NCBI RefSeq assembly: GCF_002902905.1
Contig: NZ_CP026124.1
Location: 2,914,001 to 2,978,000 of the forward strand
Reading direction: 5' to 3'
Length of the DNA: 64,000 nucleotides
Origin: Achromobacter sp. AONIH1
Lineage (GTDB): Bacteria > Pseudomonadota > Gammaproteobacteria > Burkholderiales > Burkholderiaceae_B
Positions within the stretch are counted from its first letter, which is position 1. Every line of letters starts with the position of its first letter. The notes under the pieces were generated by a model, which had not been told where the DNA came from, made no database searches, and saw only the letters and a list, made by a program, of their open reading frames with translations. Position numbers and translations under genes: made by a program. Below are positions 9,627-21,346 of this stretch, one piece after another.

Positions 9627-11417
9627 ATGTCCAGTACCGATGCCCGTATCGCCCTGCTGCGGCAGGCCATGAGCCGCCGCGGCCTGTCCGCCTACATCGT
9701 GCCGTCCTCGGACCCGCACCTGTCCGAATACCTGCCGGCGCGCTGGCAGGGGCGGCGCTGGCTGTCGGGCTTCACGGGCTCGGTGGGCACGCTGGTGGTC
9801 ACGGCCGATTTCGCCGGCCTGTGGGTCGACAGCCGCTACTGGGTGCAGGCCGAGGCGCAGCTGGCCGGCACCGGCGTGCAACTGATGAAGATCGCGCTGG
9901 CCACCACGCCCGGCCATGTGGATTGGCTGGCCGCCAACACGCGGGCGGGTCAGCGCATCGGCGTGGACGGACAGGTGCTGGGCCTGGCGGCTTTCCGCGC
10001 CTTGTCGGCCGCCGCCGCCGCGTCGGGCGCCTCGCTGGAGATCGGCGCCGACCTGCTGGACGACATCTGGGAAGGCCGCGCCGGCCTGCCGGACGCACGC
10101 ATCTACGAACACGTCGCGCCGCAGGCCTGCGTCAGCCGCGCCGACAAGCTGGCGCAGGTGCGCGAGGCCATGCGCAAGCATGGCGCCGACGCGCATTTCA
10201 TCAGCACGCTCGACGACATCGCCTGGCTCTTCAACCTGCGCGGCGCCGACGTGGACTACAACCCGGTGTTCGTCGGCCATGCGCTGGTCGGCCTGGACTA
10301 CGCCACGCTGTTCGTGGCCGAAGGCAAGGTGGACGAGACCTTGCGCGCCGTCCTGGCCGCGGACGGCGTGGACGTCGCTGGCTATGCCCAGGCCGCCGAG
10401 GCGCTGGGCTCGCTGGAGCTGGACCAGACCCTGCTGATCGACCCGGCCCGCGTCACCTGCGGCGTGTTCCACGCCATGAATCCGGACGTGCCGCGCGTCG
10501 AGGCGATCAATCCGTCCACGCTGCTGAAGTCGCGCAAGACCGAGGCCGAACTGGCCAATGTGCGCCAGGCCATGGAACAGGACGGCGCGGCGCTGTGCGA
10601 GTTCTTCGCCTGGTTCGAAGGCGCGCTGGGCAAGGAACGCATCACCGAGCTGACCATCGACGAACAGATCACCGCGGCCCGCGCGCGCCGGCCCGGCTAT
10701 GTCTGTCCCAGCTTCGCCACCATCGCCGGTTTCAACGCCAACGGCGCCATGCCGCATTACCGCGCCACCGCCGAATCGCACGCCGTGATCGAAGGCGATG
10801 GCCTGCTGCTGATCGACTCGGGCGGCCAGTATCTGGGCGGCACCACCGACATCACCCGCGTGGTCGCGGTGGGCGCGCCCAGCGCCGACCAGAAGGTCGA
10901 CTTCACGCTGGTGCTCAAGGGCATGATCGCACTGTCGCGCGCGTCCTTCCCGCGCGGCACCCCGTCGCCGATGCTGGACGCCATCGCGCGCGCGCCGATC
11001 TGGGAAGGCGGCGCCGAGTACGGCCACGGCACGGGTCACGGCGTGGGCTATTTCCTGAACGTGCACGAAGGCCCGCAGGTGATTTCGTACCGCGCGGCTC
11101 CCGGCCCGCACACGGCGATGGAGCCGGGCATGATCACCTCCAACGAACCGGGCATCTACCGTCCGGGCCGCTGGGGCGTGCGCATCGAGAACCTGGTGGC
11201 CAACCGCAGCTGGCTGACCTCGGAACTGGGCGAGTTCCTGTGCTTCGAGACGCTGACGCTGTGCCCGATCGATACGCGCTGCATCGAGCCTTCGCTGTTG
11301 CGCGACGACGAGCGCGCCTGGCTCAACGACTATCACAAGACGGTGTTCGAGCGCCTGTCGCCGCTGGTCGAGGGCGATGCCCTGGCGTGGCTGACGCTGC
11401 GCTGTAAAGAGGTGTGA
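9627..11417 (+). CDS. Aminopeptidase P family protein (M24, long form)
   Basis: Protein of 596 aa, the size of the long cytosolic aminopeptidase P (APP1-type) rather than the roughly 440-aa PepP. Two creatinase-like N-terminal domains are followed by the M24 pita-bread domain. Dinuclear metal ligands are visible: the aspartates in LLIDSGGQYLGGTTDIT, the His region GHGTGHGVGYFLNVHEGP, and glutamates in TSNEPGIY and VRIENL. It removes the N-terminal residue from Xaa-Pro peptides. It is the last gene of the peptide locus and is followed by a hairpin repeat and a convergent terminator. Confidence 0.93.
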   Translation: MSSTDARIALLRQAMSRRGLSAYIVPSSDPHLSEYLPARWQGRRWLSGFTGSVGTLVVTADFAGLWVDSRYWVQAEAQLAGTGVQLMKIALATTPGHVDWLAANTRAGQRIGVDGQVLGLAAFRALSAAAAASGASLEIGADLLDDIWEGRAGLPDARIYEHVAPQACVSRADKLAQVREAMRKHGADAHFISTLDDIAWLFNLRGADVDYNPVFVGHALVGLDYATLFVAEGKVDETLRAVLAADGVDVAGYAQAAEALGSLELDQTLLIDPARVTCGVFHAMNPDVPRVEAINPSTLLKSRKTEAELANVRQAMEQDGAALCEFFAWFEGALGKERITELTIDEQITAARARRPGYVCPSFATIAGFNANGAMPHYRATAESHAVIEGDGLLLIDSGGQYLGGTTDITRVVAVGAPSADQKVDFTLVLKGMIALSRASFPRGTPSPMLDAIARAPIWEGGAEYGHGTGHGVGYFLNVHEGPQVISYRAAPGPHTAMEPGMITSNEPGIYRPGRWGVRIENLVANRSWLTSELGEFLCFETLTLCPIDTRCIEPSLLRDDERAWLNDYHKTVFERLSPLVEGDALAWLTLRCKEV

Positions 11418-11439
11418 CCCAAAGGGGTAGCCCACCCCC

Positions 11440-11510
11440 GAAGCGCCTGCGGCGCTTCCCACCTGGGCGGCCCCCCTCAAGGGGGCGCCGCGACGGACCG
11501 GCAAAGCCGG
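11440..11510. repeat. Interspersed multi-hairpin repeat
   Basis: Several consecutive stem-loops lie after the aminopeptidase P gene: GAAGCGCC-TGC-GGCGCTTC (11440-11458), CCCCC-TCAA-GGGGG (11472-11485, within a C6 run) and CCGGC-AAA-GCCGG (near 11498-11510). The CCCCC/GGGGG core recurs at 2049-2059 and 43926-43937 in other intergenic gaps. It looks like a REP-type interspersed element of Bordetella/Achromobacter-like genomes. No coding content is seen. Confidence 0.55.
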
Positions 11511-11593
11511 CTCCGTGCGGCCCCGCTTGGAGAGGCACTGCCATATTGCGATCGGGCGCGACTTTTGCACCTCGCGTAGATACAGTCGAAGAC

Positions 11594-11625
11594 ACAAGGC
11601 CGGCGTCATATGGCGCCGGCCTTGT
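11594..11625. terminator. Bidirectional hairpin between convergent genes
   Basis: A perfect 12-bp stem (ACAAGGCCGGCG and CGCCGGCCTTGT) with an 8-nt loop sits between the forward aminopeptidase P gene and the reverse Bug receptor gene. It lacks a long T-run on either strand but is well placed to separate convergent transcripts. Confidence 0.6.
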
Positions 11626-11652
11626 CGCATCGAGTGCCGGACTGGCTTGGTC

Positions 11653-12666
11653 CTATTCGTTGATCTCGATCTTCGACTGCTCGATGATGGTCTGGTAGCG
11701 CTTCATCTCGGCGTTGATGAAGCGGCTGAAATCGGCGGAGTTCTTGACCGCGGGTTCAAAGCCCAGCCCGCCGAGCTGTTCCACCACCTTGGGCGTGGCC
11801 ATGATCTTGGCCGACGCCGCTTCCAGCTTCTTGACCACCGGCGCCGGCAGCTTGGCCGGGCCCCACAGGCCGTACCAGGAATAGAACTCGAAGTTCTTCT
11901 GGCCCTGCTCGCGCATGCTGGGCACGTCGGCCAGCAGCGGGCTGCGCTCGGCGCCCGTCACCGCCACGGCGCGCAGCTTGTCGGCGCGCACCATGGGCAG
12001 CGAGGACAGCATCGGGTCGAACAGCGCGTGCACCTGGCCGCCGATCAGGTCCGACAGCGCCGGGCCGCCGCCGCGATACAGCACGATCGGGATCTGGCTC
12101 AGGCCGTTCTCGTGCAGGAAGGAGGCCGCCGCCAGATGGCCGGCCGAGCCGAAGCCGGTGGTGGCGAACGAGTATTTCTGCGGATCGGCCTTCAGCGTCT
12201 TGACCAGCTCCTGCACGTTGTTGGCCGGCACCTTGGGGTTGATGCTGAAGATCAGCGCGCCTTGCGCCAGTTCGCTGATGGGTGTGAAATCCTTGACCGC
12301 GTCGAACTTGATGGTCTTCTTGTACAGCAGCGGATTGATCGCATGGATGGACGCGTTCAGGTACAGCGTGTAGCCATCGGGTGCCGCGCGCGCGACGTAG
12401 GCCGCGCCGATCATGCCGGAAGCGCCGGCGCGGTTTTCCACCACCACGGACTGGCCCAGCTCCTTGGCGAGCTGCTCGGCGTAGATGCGCGCCACGCCGT
12501 CGACCGAGCCGCCGGGCGGATGCGGCACCACCAGCGTGATCGGGCGCTGCGGATAAGCCTCCTGCGCGGAGGCGGCGGCGGGCGCCAGAGTGGCGGCCAG
12601 CGCCAGGGCGGGAACCAGGGATTTGAGCAGCGCCAGCGGCGCGCGGTGGGAAGCGGAACGGGACAT
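11653..12666 (-). CDS. Bug family (TctC) tripartite tricarboxylate-type receptor
   Basis: Protein of 337 aa from ATG 12666 (MSRSASHRAPLALL). A longer in-frame start at 12714 would put an Arg/Pro-rich stretch before the signal peptide and is less likely. The signal peptide ends near AAASA-QEAYP. The mature part has Bug landmarks: YPQRPITLVVPHPPGGSVD, VVVENRAGASGMIGA and DGYTL. Bug proteins bind carboxylates or other small acids in the periplasm and are greatly expanded in Bordetella and relatives. Many, like this one, lack adjacent TctAB membrane genes. The DapA-family gene lies upstream in the same direction, so the ligand may be the aldolase substrate or product. Confidence 0.9.
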   Translation of the reverse strand: MSRSASHRAPLALLKSLVPALALAATLAPAAASAQEAYPQRPITLVVPHPPGGSVDGVARIYAEQLAKELGQSVVVENRAGASGMIGAAYVARAAPDGYTLYLNASIHAINPLLYKKTIKFDAVKDFTPISELAQGALIFSINPKVPANNVQELVKTLKADPQKYSFATTGFGSAGHLAAASFLHENGLSQIPIVLYRGGGPALSDLIGGQVHALFDPMLSSLPMVRADKLRAVAVTGAERSPLLADVPSMREQGQKNFEFYSWYGLWGPAKLPAPVVKKLEAASAKIMATPKVVEQLGGLGFEPAVKNSADFSRFINAEMKRYQTIIEQSKIEINE

Positions 12667-12771
12667 GGCAGGATTTCTCGGGCAAAGGGGGGCGCGGCGG
12701 GCGCGTGCGGGCATGCGGCGCCGCGCGGGGCGGGCGCCCGGTACGCGGCGGCATGCCGGATTTGGATTCGA

Positions 12772-12795
12772 GCCGGCGGCCTCGCCGCCGCCGGC
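12772..12795 (-). promoter_or_regulatory. Hairpin between dapA-like and Bug genes
   Basis: A 9-bp GC stem (GCCGGCGGC/GCCGCCGGC) with a 6-nt loop in the 148-bp gap after the aldolase stop. It has no T-run and probably tunes relative expression of the two co-directional genes. Confidence 0.35.
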
Positions 12796-12814
12796 CGGGT
12801 TCAGGCGGCCGGGA

Positions 12815-13750
12815 TCAGGCCGCCTTCAGCTGGGCCGAGCTGAAACCGTACTTGGCGTCCAGCCCCAGCTCGCGCACGATGCGCAGGCCCTTGGCCAGCG
12901 CCTCGCCTTCCAGGCCGCGCAGCGGGCGGCGCAGGTCGCCCACGGGCAGGCCCACGGCCTTCATCAGCGATTTGATCGCGACTGGGTTGATGGCCGAATA
13001 CGAGTAATGCAGCATCGGCAGCAGGCCCAGATAGCCTTCGCGGAAGCTCACCGACACGTCTGGCGTGACCCAGGGGCGCGAGATGGAGGCCATCTCGGCC
13101 GGCGCGATGTTGCCGGTCATGTTGGCGGTGCCGTGGCCGCCCAGGCTCATGGTGGGGACCACCAGGCCCAGGTTGGGCGAATCGCAGCACATCACCGACA
13201 CATCGGGACGGCCGCGCAGCACCTGCGCCACCTGCCCGACGCGGGTGGTGGATTCCTTGTGCACCACGTAGTTCGGGTGCTTGAAGATGCGCAGCAGCTG
13301 GTCCCAGTGCAGGTCGCTCTTGACCCGGGGCGGGTTGTTGTAGATGCCCAGCGGCAGGTCGGTGGCGTCGGCCACTTCGAGGAAGTAGGCCTCGGTATCG
13401 GCTTCCGACGCGCAGATGTAGGCCGGGGCGGCCAGGATGGCGCCGTCGGCGCCGTTCTCGCGCGCGAACTTCAGGTATTCGATGGTGGTGTCGGTGTTGT
13501 TGCCGGTGCAGCCGTAGAACAGCTGCATCTTGCCGGTCTTCATCTTGGCGGTCTCGACGATGACCTGGCGGCGCTCTTCGTGCGACAGCAGCGAGACCTC
13601 GCCGGTGGAACCCATGATCAGCACGGCGGCGGTGCCGTGGTCTTCCTGGAACTTCAACAGGCTGCGAAATGCGCTGAAATCGACGCTGCCGTCACGGTTG
13701 AACGGCGTGACGATGGCGACGAAGGACCCCTGGATCTTGTTTTTGCTCAT
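12815..13750 (-). CDS. DapA-family (dihydrodipicolinate synthase/N-acetylneuraminate lyase) aldolase
   Basis: Protein of 311 aa, a TIM-barrel class I aldolase. Family motifs are visible: GSTGE at 47-51, the tyrosine in GIYNNPPR (Tyr137) and the Schiff-base lysine Lys165 in VVHKES. The family condenses or cleaves pyruvate with an aldehyde. It is encoded outside the lysine pathway context and upstream of a Bug receptor, so a catabolic lyase (sugar acid, sialic acid-like or hydroxy-oxo acid) is more likely than lysine synthesis. The substrate is unassigned. Expression starts in the shared region with the divergent molybdoenzyme gene. Confidence 0.85.
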   Translation of the reverse strand: MSKNKIQGSFVAIVTPFNRDGSVDFSAFRSLLKFQEDHGTAAVLIMGSTGEVSLLSHEERRQVIVETAKMKTGKMQLFYGCTGNNTDTTIEYLKFARENGADGAILAAPAYICASEADTEAYFLEVADATDLPLGIYNNPPRVKSDLHWDQLLRIFKHPNYVVHKESTTRVGQVAQVLRGRPDVSVMCCDSPNLGLVVPTMSLGGHGTANMTGNIAPAEMASISRPWVTPDVSVSFREGYLGLLPMLHYSYSAINPVAIKSLMKAVGLPVGDLRRPLRGLEGEALAKGLRIVRELGLDAKYGFSSAQLKAA

Positions 13751-13837
13751 GACCTACTCCAACAGATTGGACTGCCTTGTGAGTCAGGTGTCGCGCGGTC
13801 GGTGCTGACGCCTGACCATTCCCCTTGCTGCTTTCGC

Positions 13838-13868
13838 AGTATAGAAAGACCGGTCCCGAAAAATTTTC
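13838..13868 (-). promoter_or_regulatory. Candidate promoter and GAAAA-A-TTTTC palindrome for dapA-like gene
   Basis: On the minus strand a TATACT -10 box (13838-13843) lies about 90 bp upstream of the aldolase gene. Where the -35 should be there is instead a perfect palindrome GAAAA-A-TTTTC (13858-13868). This suggests an activator-dependent promoter. A second AT-rich stretch (13901-13940) lies toward the divergent oxidoreductase gene. Confidence 0.4.
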
Positions 13869-13982
13869 TATTTTCCACACTTGGGAGACGGCCGAAAGAC
13901 AATTATTTTCTAAGTTGATGCTGCTAAGTTATGAGAGTTTCCCCAACAATACGACTTTTGTTGCAGCCGCCGGGAGGATTCC

Positions 13983-16289
13983 ATGGCCGACACGATCTCC
14001 CGTTTTCCCACCCTGTCGCACTGGGGCGCCTATACGGCGGTGGTGCAGGGCGGCCGGCTCGCGGGCTGCGAGCCCTTCGCCCATGACCAGGCCCCGTCCC
14101 CGCTTATTCATGCCATGCCCGACCTGGTCCATTCGCCGCTGCGGGTGGCGCGGCCCAGCGTGCGCGCCAGCTGGCTCAGGCATCGCGGCGCGCCCGAGCT
14201 GCGCGGCGTCGAGGGTTACGTCGAGGTCGAATGGGACATGGCGCTGCGGCTGGTGCACGAGGAATTGCAGCGCGTGCGCGCCGAGCATGGCCCGGCCGCG
14301 ATCTTCGGCGGCTCCTATGGCTGGTCCTCGGCCGGCCGGTTGCACCATGCCCGCACGCTGACGCACCGATTCCTCTACGCCGGCGGCGGCTGCGTGGACC
14401 AGGCCGGCAATTACAGCTGGGGCGCGGCCCAGTTCCTGCTGCCGCACATCATCGGCACCTACGCGCCGGTGACGGGCCGCGTCACCGACTGGAACAGCGT
14501 GGTGGGCAATACGCGGCTGCTGATCGCCTTTGGCGGCATCGCGCTGCGCAACACGCAGATCACGTCCGGCGGCGCCGGCGACCATCCCACGCCCGGCTGG
14601 CTGGCGCGGGCGCGCGCGGCCGGCATGCGGACGGTGATCGTGAGCCCGTCGCGCGGCGATGCGCCCGAGGCGCTGGATGCCGAATGGGTGCCCATCCGAC
14701 CCAATACCGACGCGGCCCTGATGCTGGGCATGGCGCACACGCTGTTGTCCGAGGGCCTGCACGACGCGGATTTCGTGGCGCGCTGCTGCAACGGCTTCGA
14801 GACCTACGCCGACTATGTGCTGGGCCGCGCCGGCGGCCAGGCCCGCACGCCGGAATGGGCGGAAGGCGTCTGCGGCGTGCCGGCGGCCACCATCCGCCGG
14901 CTGGCGCGCGAGGCGGCCGGCTGCCGCACGCTGCTGACCTGCGCCTGGTCGCTGCAGCGCAGCCATCGCGGCGAGCAGCCGTACTGGGGCAGCGTGGCGC
15001 TGGCCGCGCTGCTGGGCCAGATCGGCCTGCCCGGCGGCGGCTTCGCCTTCGGGCACGGCTCGATGAACGGAGCCGGCAATCCCCGGCCCGACCTGCCCGC
15101 GCCGGAAATGCGCGCGGGCCGCAACCCGGCAGGCGTCTCGATTCCCGTGGCGCGCATGGCCGACATGCTGCTGCATCCCGGCCAGCCCTATGAATTCAAC
15201 GGCCGCGGCGGCGTCTATCCGGACATCCGGCTGGTGTACTGGGCCGGCGGCAACCCCTTCCATCACCACCAGGACCTGAACCGGCTGGCGCGGGCCTGGA
15301 CGCGGCCCGAGACCATCATCGTGCACGAGCCCTGGTGGACGCCGACCGCGCGCCGCGCCGACATCGTGCTGCCGGCCACCACCACGCTGGAGCGCAACGA
15401 CGTGGGCGGCTCGTCGCGCGACCGTTACATCCTGGCGATGCGCCAGGCGCTGGCGCCCGTCGGCCACAGCCGCAACGACTTCGACATCTATCGCGAGCTG
15501 GCGGCGATGGCTGGCTTCGAGCAGGTCTATACCGAAGGCCGTGACGAGATGGCCTGGATCCGCCATATCTACGAACAGATGCGGCCGGCCTGGGAGGCGC
15601 AGCAGCTGACGCTGCCGGATTTCGACGCCTTCTGGGAGCGCGGCCACGTGGCGTTGCCCGAGCCGCCGCGCGACTTCGTGCTGTTCGAGCAGTTCCGCGC
15701 CGACCCCCAGGCGCATCCGCTCAAGACCGCCTCGGGCAAGCTGGAGCTGTACAGCGAGGCGCTGGCCGGCTTCGGCTACGCCGATTGCCCGCCGCATCCG
15801 GCCTGGCTGCCGCCGGCGGAATGGCTGGGCGCCGAGGCCGCCCGCGAGTGGCCCCTGCACCTCGTGACCTGCCAGCCGGCGGGCCGGCTGCATTCGCAGC
15901 TGGACCAGTCGAACGCCGCGCGCGAGGCCGAGATTGCCGGCCGCGAACCGGTCCGCATGCATCCGGCCGACGCGGCCGCGCGCGGCATCGGCCAGGGGGA
16001 CGTGGTGCGCCTGTACAACGAACGCGGCGCCTGCCTGGGAGGCGCCGACCTGGACGAGGGCGTGGCGCGCGGGGTGGTGGTCATGGCCACGGGCGCCTGG
16101 TTCGACCCGCGCGACGCGTCGCTGGAGCGCCACGGCAATCCGAACGTGCTGACCCGGGACGAGGGCACCTCGCGGCTGGCGCAGGGCTGCAGCGCGCTGT
16201 CGGCCCTGGTTCAGGCGGAAAAATGGGCCGGCGGGCCGGAGCCGGTGCGGGTGTTCGAGCCGCCGGCGCTGGCGCGACTGGCGGGCTGA
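13983..16289 (+). CDS. Molybdopterin-dependent oxidoreductase, BisC/TorA/DMSO reductase type
   Basis: Protein of 768 aa, close to the size of cytoplasmic biotin sulfoxide reductase BisC. It follows the DMSO reductase family pattern: GGSYGWSSAGRL with Tyr112 and Trp114 by the active site, and Ser145 in AGNYSWGAAQ as the expected molybdenum ligand. It has GGNPFHHHQDLNRL and a C-terminal molydopterin-binding domain (LHSQLDQSN onward). There is no twin-arginine signal, no N-terminal Fe-S cysteine motif and no cytochrome partner gene nearby. That points to a soluble cytoplasmic enzyme reducing S-oxides or N-oxides such as biotin or methionine sulfoxide. The exact substrate is not determined. Confidence 0.88.
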   Translation: MADTISRFPTLSHWGAYTAVVQGGRLAGCEPFAHDQAPSPLIHAMPDLVHSPLRVARPSVRASWLRHRGAPELRGVEGYVEVEWDMALRLVHEELQRVRAEHGPAAIFGGSYGWSSAGRLHHARTLTHRFLYAGGGCVDQAGNYSWGAAQFLLPHIIGTYAPVTGRVTDWNSVVGNTRLLIAFGGIALRNTQITSGGAGDHPTPGWLARARAAGMRTVIVSPSRGDAPEALDAEWVPIRPNTDAALMLGMAHTLLSEGLHDADFVARCCNGFETYADYVLGRAGGQARTPEWAEGVCGVPAATIRRLAREAAGCRTLLTCAWSLQRSHRGEQPYWGSVALAALLGQIGLPGGGFAFGHGSMNGAGNPRPDLPAPEMRAGRNPAGVSIPVARMADMLLHPGQPYEFNGRGGVYPDIRLVYWAGGNPFHHHQDLNRLARAWTRPETIIVHEPWWTPTARRADIVLPATTTLERNDVGGSSRDRYILAMRQALAPVGHSRNDFDIYRELAAMAGFEQVYTEGRDEMAWIRHIYEQMRPAWEAQQLTLPDFDAFWERGHVALPEPPRDFVLFEQFRADPQAHPLKTASGKLELYSEALAGFGYADCPPHPAWLPPAEWLGAEAAREWPLHLVTCQPAGRLHSQLDQSNAAREAEIAGREPVRMHPADAAARGIGQGDVVRLYNERGACLGGADLDEGVARGVVVMATGAWFDPRDASLERHGNPNVLTRDEGTSRLAQGCSALSALVQAEKWAGGPEPVRVFEPPALARLAG

Positions 16290-16419
16290 ACCCGGCGCGC
16301 GGCCGCCCGGTCTGGCGGGCGAAGGGGGCGATCGGCCCGCAAGCCGCGTCCCGCCTGGACGCTGCCAAATGTTACGCCTGGCGGCTAAGGGGAAACCCAA
16401 ACTCGCCGCGCCGCCCGGC

Positions 16420-18125
<1,706 letters not shown>

Positions 18126-18222
18126 TGCGGTTCCGCGGCCCGGCCTCGCGCTTGCGCACGGCCAGGGCCGCGGGCAATTTCGCTGGCGCCCTTCATCCAC
18201 GCAACCGCTCACAAGGAACCCC

Positions 18223-19798
<1,576 letters not shown>

Positions 19799-19805
19799 GG
19801 TAGGC

Positions 19806-19836
19806 GCGGCGGCCGCGCACTGCGCCCGGCCGCCGC
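19806..19836 (+). terminator. GC hairpin between eno and ftsB
   Basis: A 10-bp stem (GCGGCGGCCG/CGGCCGCCGC) starts 8 nt after the eno stop. No T-run follows, so it likely attenuates rather than ends transcription into ftsB. Confidence 0.4.
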
Positions 19837-19867
19837 CGTATGACACGACTGCTGAGGGTTCCTGCGT

Positions 19868-20308
19868 ATGCGCCTGCTGTTCCTGGTGCTGTTCGTGCTG
19901 CTAGGCCTGATCCAATACCCGTTGTGGATGGGTAAGGGCGGCTGGTTCAAGGTCTGGGATCTGCAACGCCAGGTGGCGGCGCAGAAAGAGACCAACGAAG
20001 GCCTGCGCGCGCGCAATGCGGCGCTGGAAGCCGAAGTGCGCGACCTGGATGGGGGCACCGGCGCTGTCGAGGAACGTGCGCGCGGCGAGCTGGGCATGAT
20101 GCGGGAAGGCGAGGTCTTCGTGCATATCCTGCCGCAGAACGCCACGCCGCCGGCGGGCGGCGCATCGCTGGCCACCGAGGCGGTCGCCAAGCCCGCCGCC
20201 ACGCCGGCCCGCGCCGGCTCGGGCGCGCCGGCCAGGCCGGCTGCCGGCGCGGCAGCGTCGCAGGGCAGGCCCGCCGCCAGCCAATCTGGTTCGGGCGCGC
20301 GTCACTGA
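19868..20308 (+). CDS. ftsB: Cell division protein FtsB
   Basis: Protein of 146 aa with FtsB architecture. A short cytoplasmic start and one membrane helix (about 2-20) precede a periplasmic coiled coil (about 30-65, [20 protein letters not shown]) and the conserved [18 protein letters not shown] segment. FtsB bridges FtsL and FtsQ in the divisome. It is longer than the usual roughly 100 aa because of an Ala/Pro/Gly-rich tail after about residue 93, which is probably disordered. The position after eno is conserved across proteobacteria. Confidence 0.93.
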   Translation: MRLLFLVLFVLLGLIQYPLWMGKGGWFKVWDLQRQVAAQKETNEGLRARNAALEAEVRDLDGGTGAVEERARGELGMMREGEVFVHILPQNATPPAGGASLATEAVAKPAATPARAGSGAPARPAAGAAASQGRPAASQSGSGARH

Positions 20309-20361
20309 TCGCTCTCGCACCATCGCCGCCCCTGGGCTGACGTCCCGGACGGGCCGTGGCG

Positions 20362-21264
20362 TCATCCGCAGCGCAGCCTGCGGCAGGCTCCCGACACCAT
20401 GCCCTCGGGCCATGGTCGCAAGCGCGACCAATCGGCCGGATGCGAGTGCATCTCCATGTCCAGTTCCACCACGATCGGCAGCAGGCCGCGCGCCAGCGCC
20501 TGGCCGGCGTAGCCGCGCGCGTCGTCGGCCGCCAGGCCAGGAGTGAAAGCCGCGCCCTGGCGTGCTGGCGGCGTCTGCGCGCCACGCGCCAGCGCGACCA
20601 GCAGCGCCCGCAGCGGCGCGGACAGCGGCTTGTGCAGATAGGTCAGCCGCAAGGACAGCGTATTGGCCTGGAAGATGTCCGTTGCCTGGCCCGGCGCGCG
20701 GCGCGCGTGTTGCAGATCCTGGTAGTCGTTGTCGATGGCTGGCAGGCCCGGCGCCGGGGCGATTCGAAGCCCCGGCCTGGCGTGCAGGCGGAAGTCGCGG
20801 GCGTCGGGGCGCAGCACCTCGATGCGCCACGGATGCGCGTCCGCCAACAGCGCCGCCTCGCGCAGGGCGCGCGCCTGACGCGACGCGTCGCCGCCATGTA
20901 GCGGTCGCAGCGCCTGGACGAAAACCGCTTTCATCGTCGCCGGTGCGGCATGCGACACCGCGCCCGCGCGGGCCGCTTCCATCAGCGCCAGCTGGACGGT
21001 CTGGCGCACCGTCTGCCACGTTGCGGCTTCGGCCGCCAGCAGGGTGGCGGGCAGCAGCACGGCTGCCGCCAGGGTGAATTCCAGGAGCGCGGTGCCGTGT
21101 TGCGGGCGGCCTGGGCGGGGTGGCGCGCGCAGGCTTGGCGAGGCCGGGCAAGCGTGCCGGGCCGGCTTGGCAGGCCTGGCGGGCGCGTCTGGTGTCGCGG
21201 GCGGAGCCGGCCGAATGGCGGAAAAAGAAAAGGCGGTCATGGCTGCGCAGTCTGGCGCGGGCAT
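20362..21264 (-). CDS. TadE-like pseudopilin/membrane protein
   Basis: Protein of 300 aa with a long Pro/Arg-rich N-terminus and then a TadE-type segment, QHGTALLEFTLAAAVLLPATLLAAEAATW (about 55-83). This is a glycine followed by a hydrophobic stretch with the conserved glutamate, as in Flp pilus pseudopilins. The remaining 215 residues form a periplasmic domain with no motif I recognise. No other tad genes are nearby, so it is a solitary copy. An alternative start is ATG 21240. It is convergent with ftsB and 82 bp downstream of hslO on the same strand. Confidence 0.6.
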   Translation of the reverse strand: MPAPDCAAMTAFSFSAIRPAPPATPDAPARPAKPARHACPASPSLRAPPRPGRPQHGTALLEFTLAAAVLLPATLLAAEAATWQTVRQTVQLALMEAARAGAVSHAAPATMKAVFVQALRPLHGGDASRQARALREAALLADAHPWRIEVLRPDARDFRLHARPGLRIAPAPGLPAIDNDYQDLQHARRAPGQATDIFQANTLSLRLTYLHKPLSAPLRALLVALARGAQTPPARQGAAFTPGLAADDARGYAGQALARGLLPIVVELDMEMHSHPADWSRLRPWPEGMVSGACRRLRCG

Positions 21265-21346
21265 GACCGCCTGTCGATTGGGACAAGCCGGCGTGACGCG
21301 ATGATCACGCCAGGAAAGGCCGGCCGCGACGGGCCGGCGCGGGCGT

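Noticed and set aside
13929..16400. An 823-codon reverse frame over the molybdoenzyme gene
   Set aside because: The composition is shadow-like, and the forward frame has a full set of catalytic motifs.
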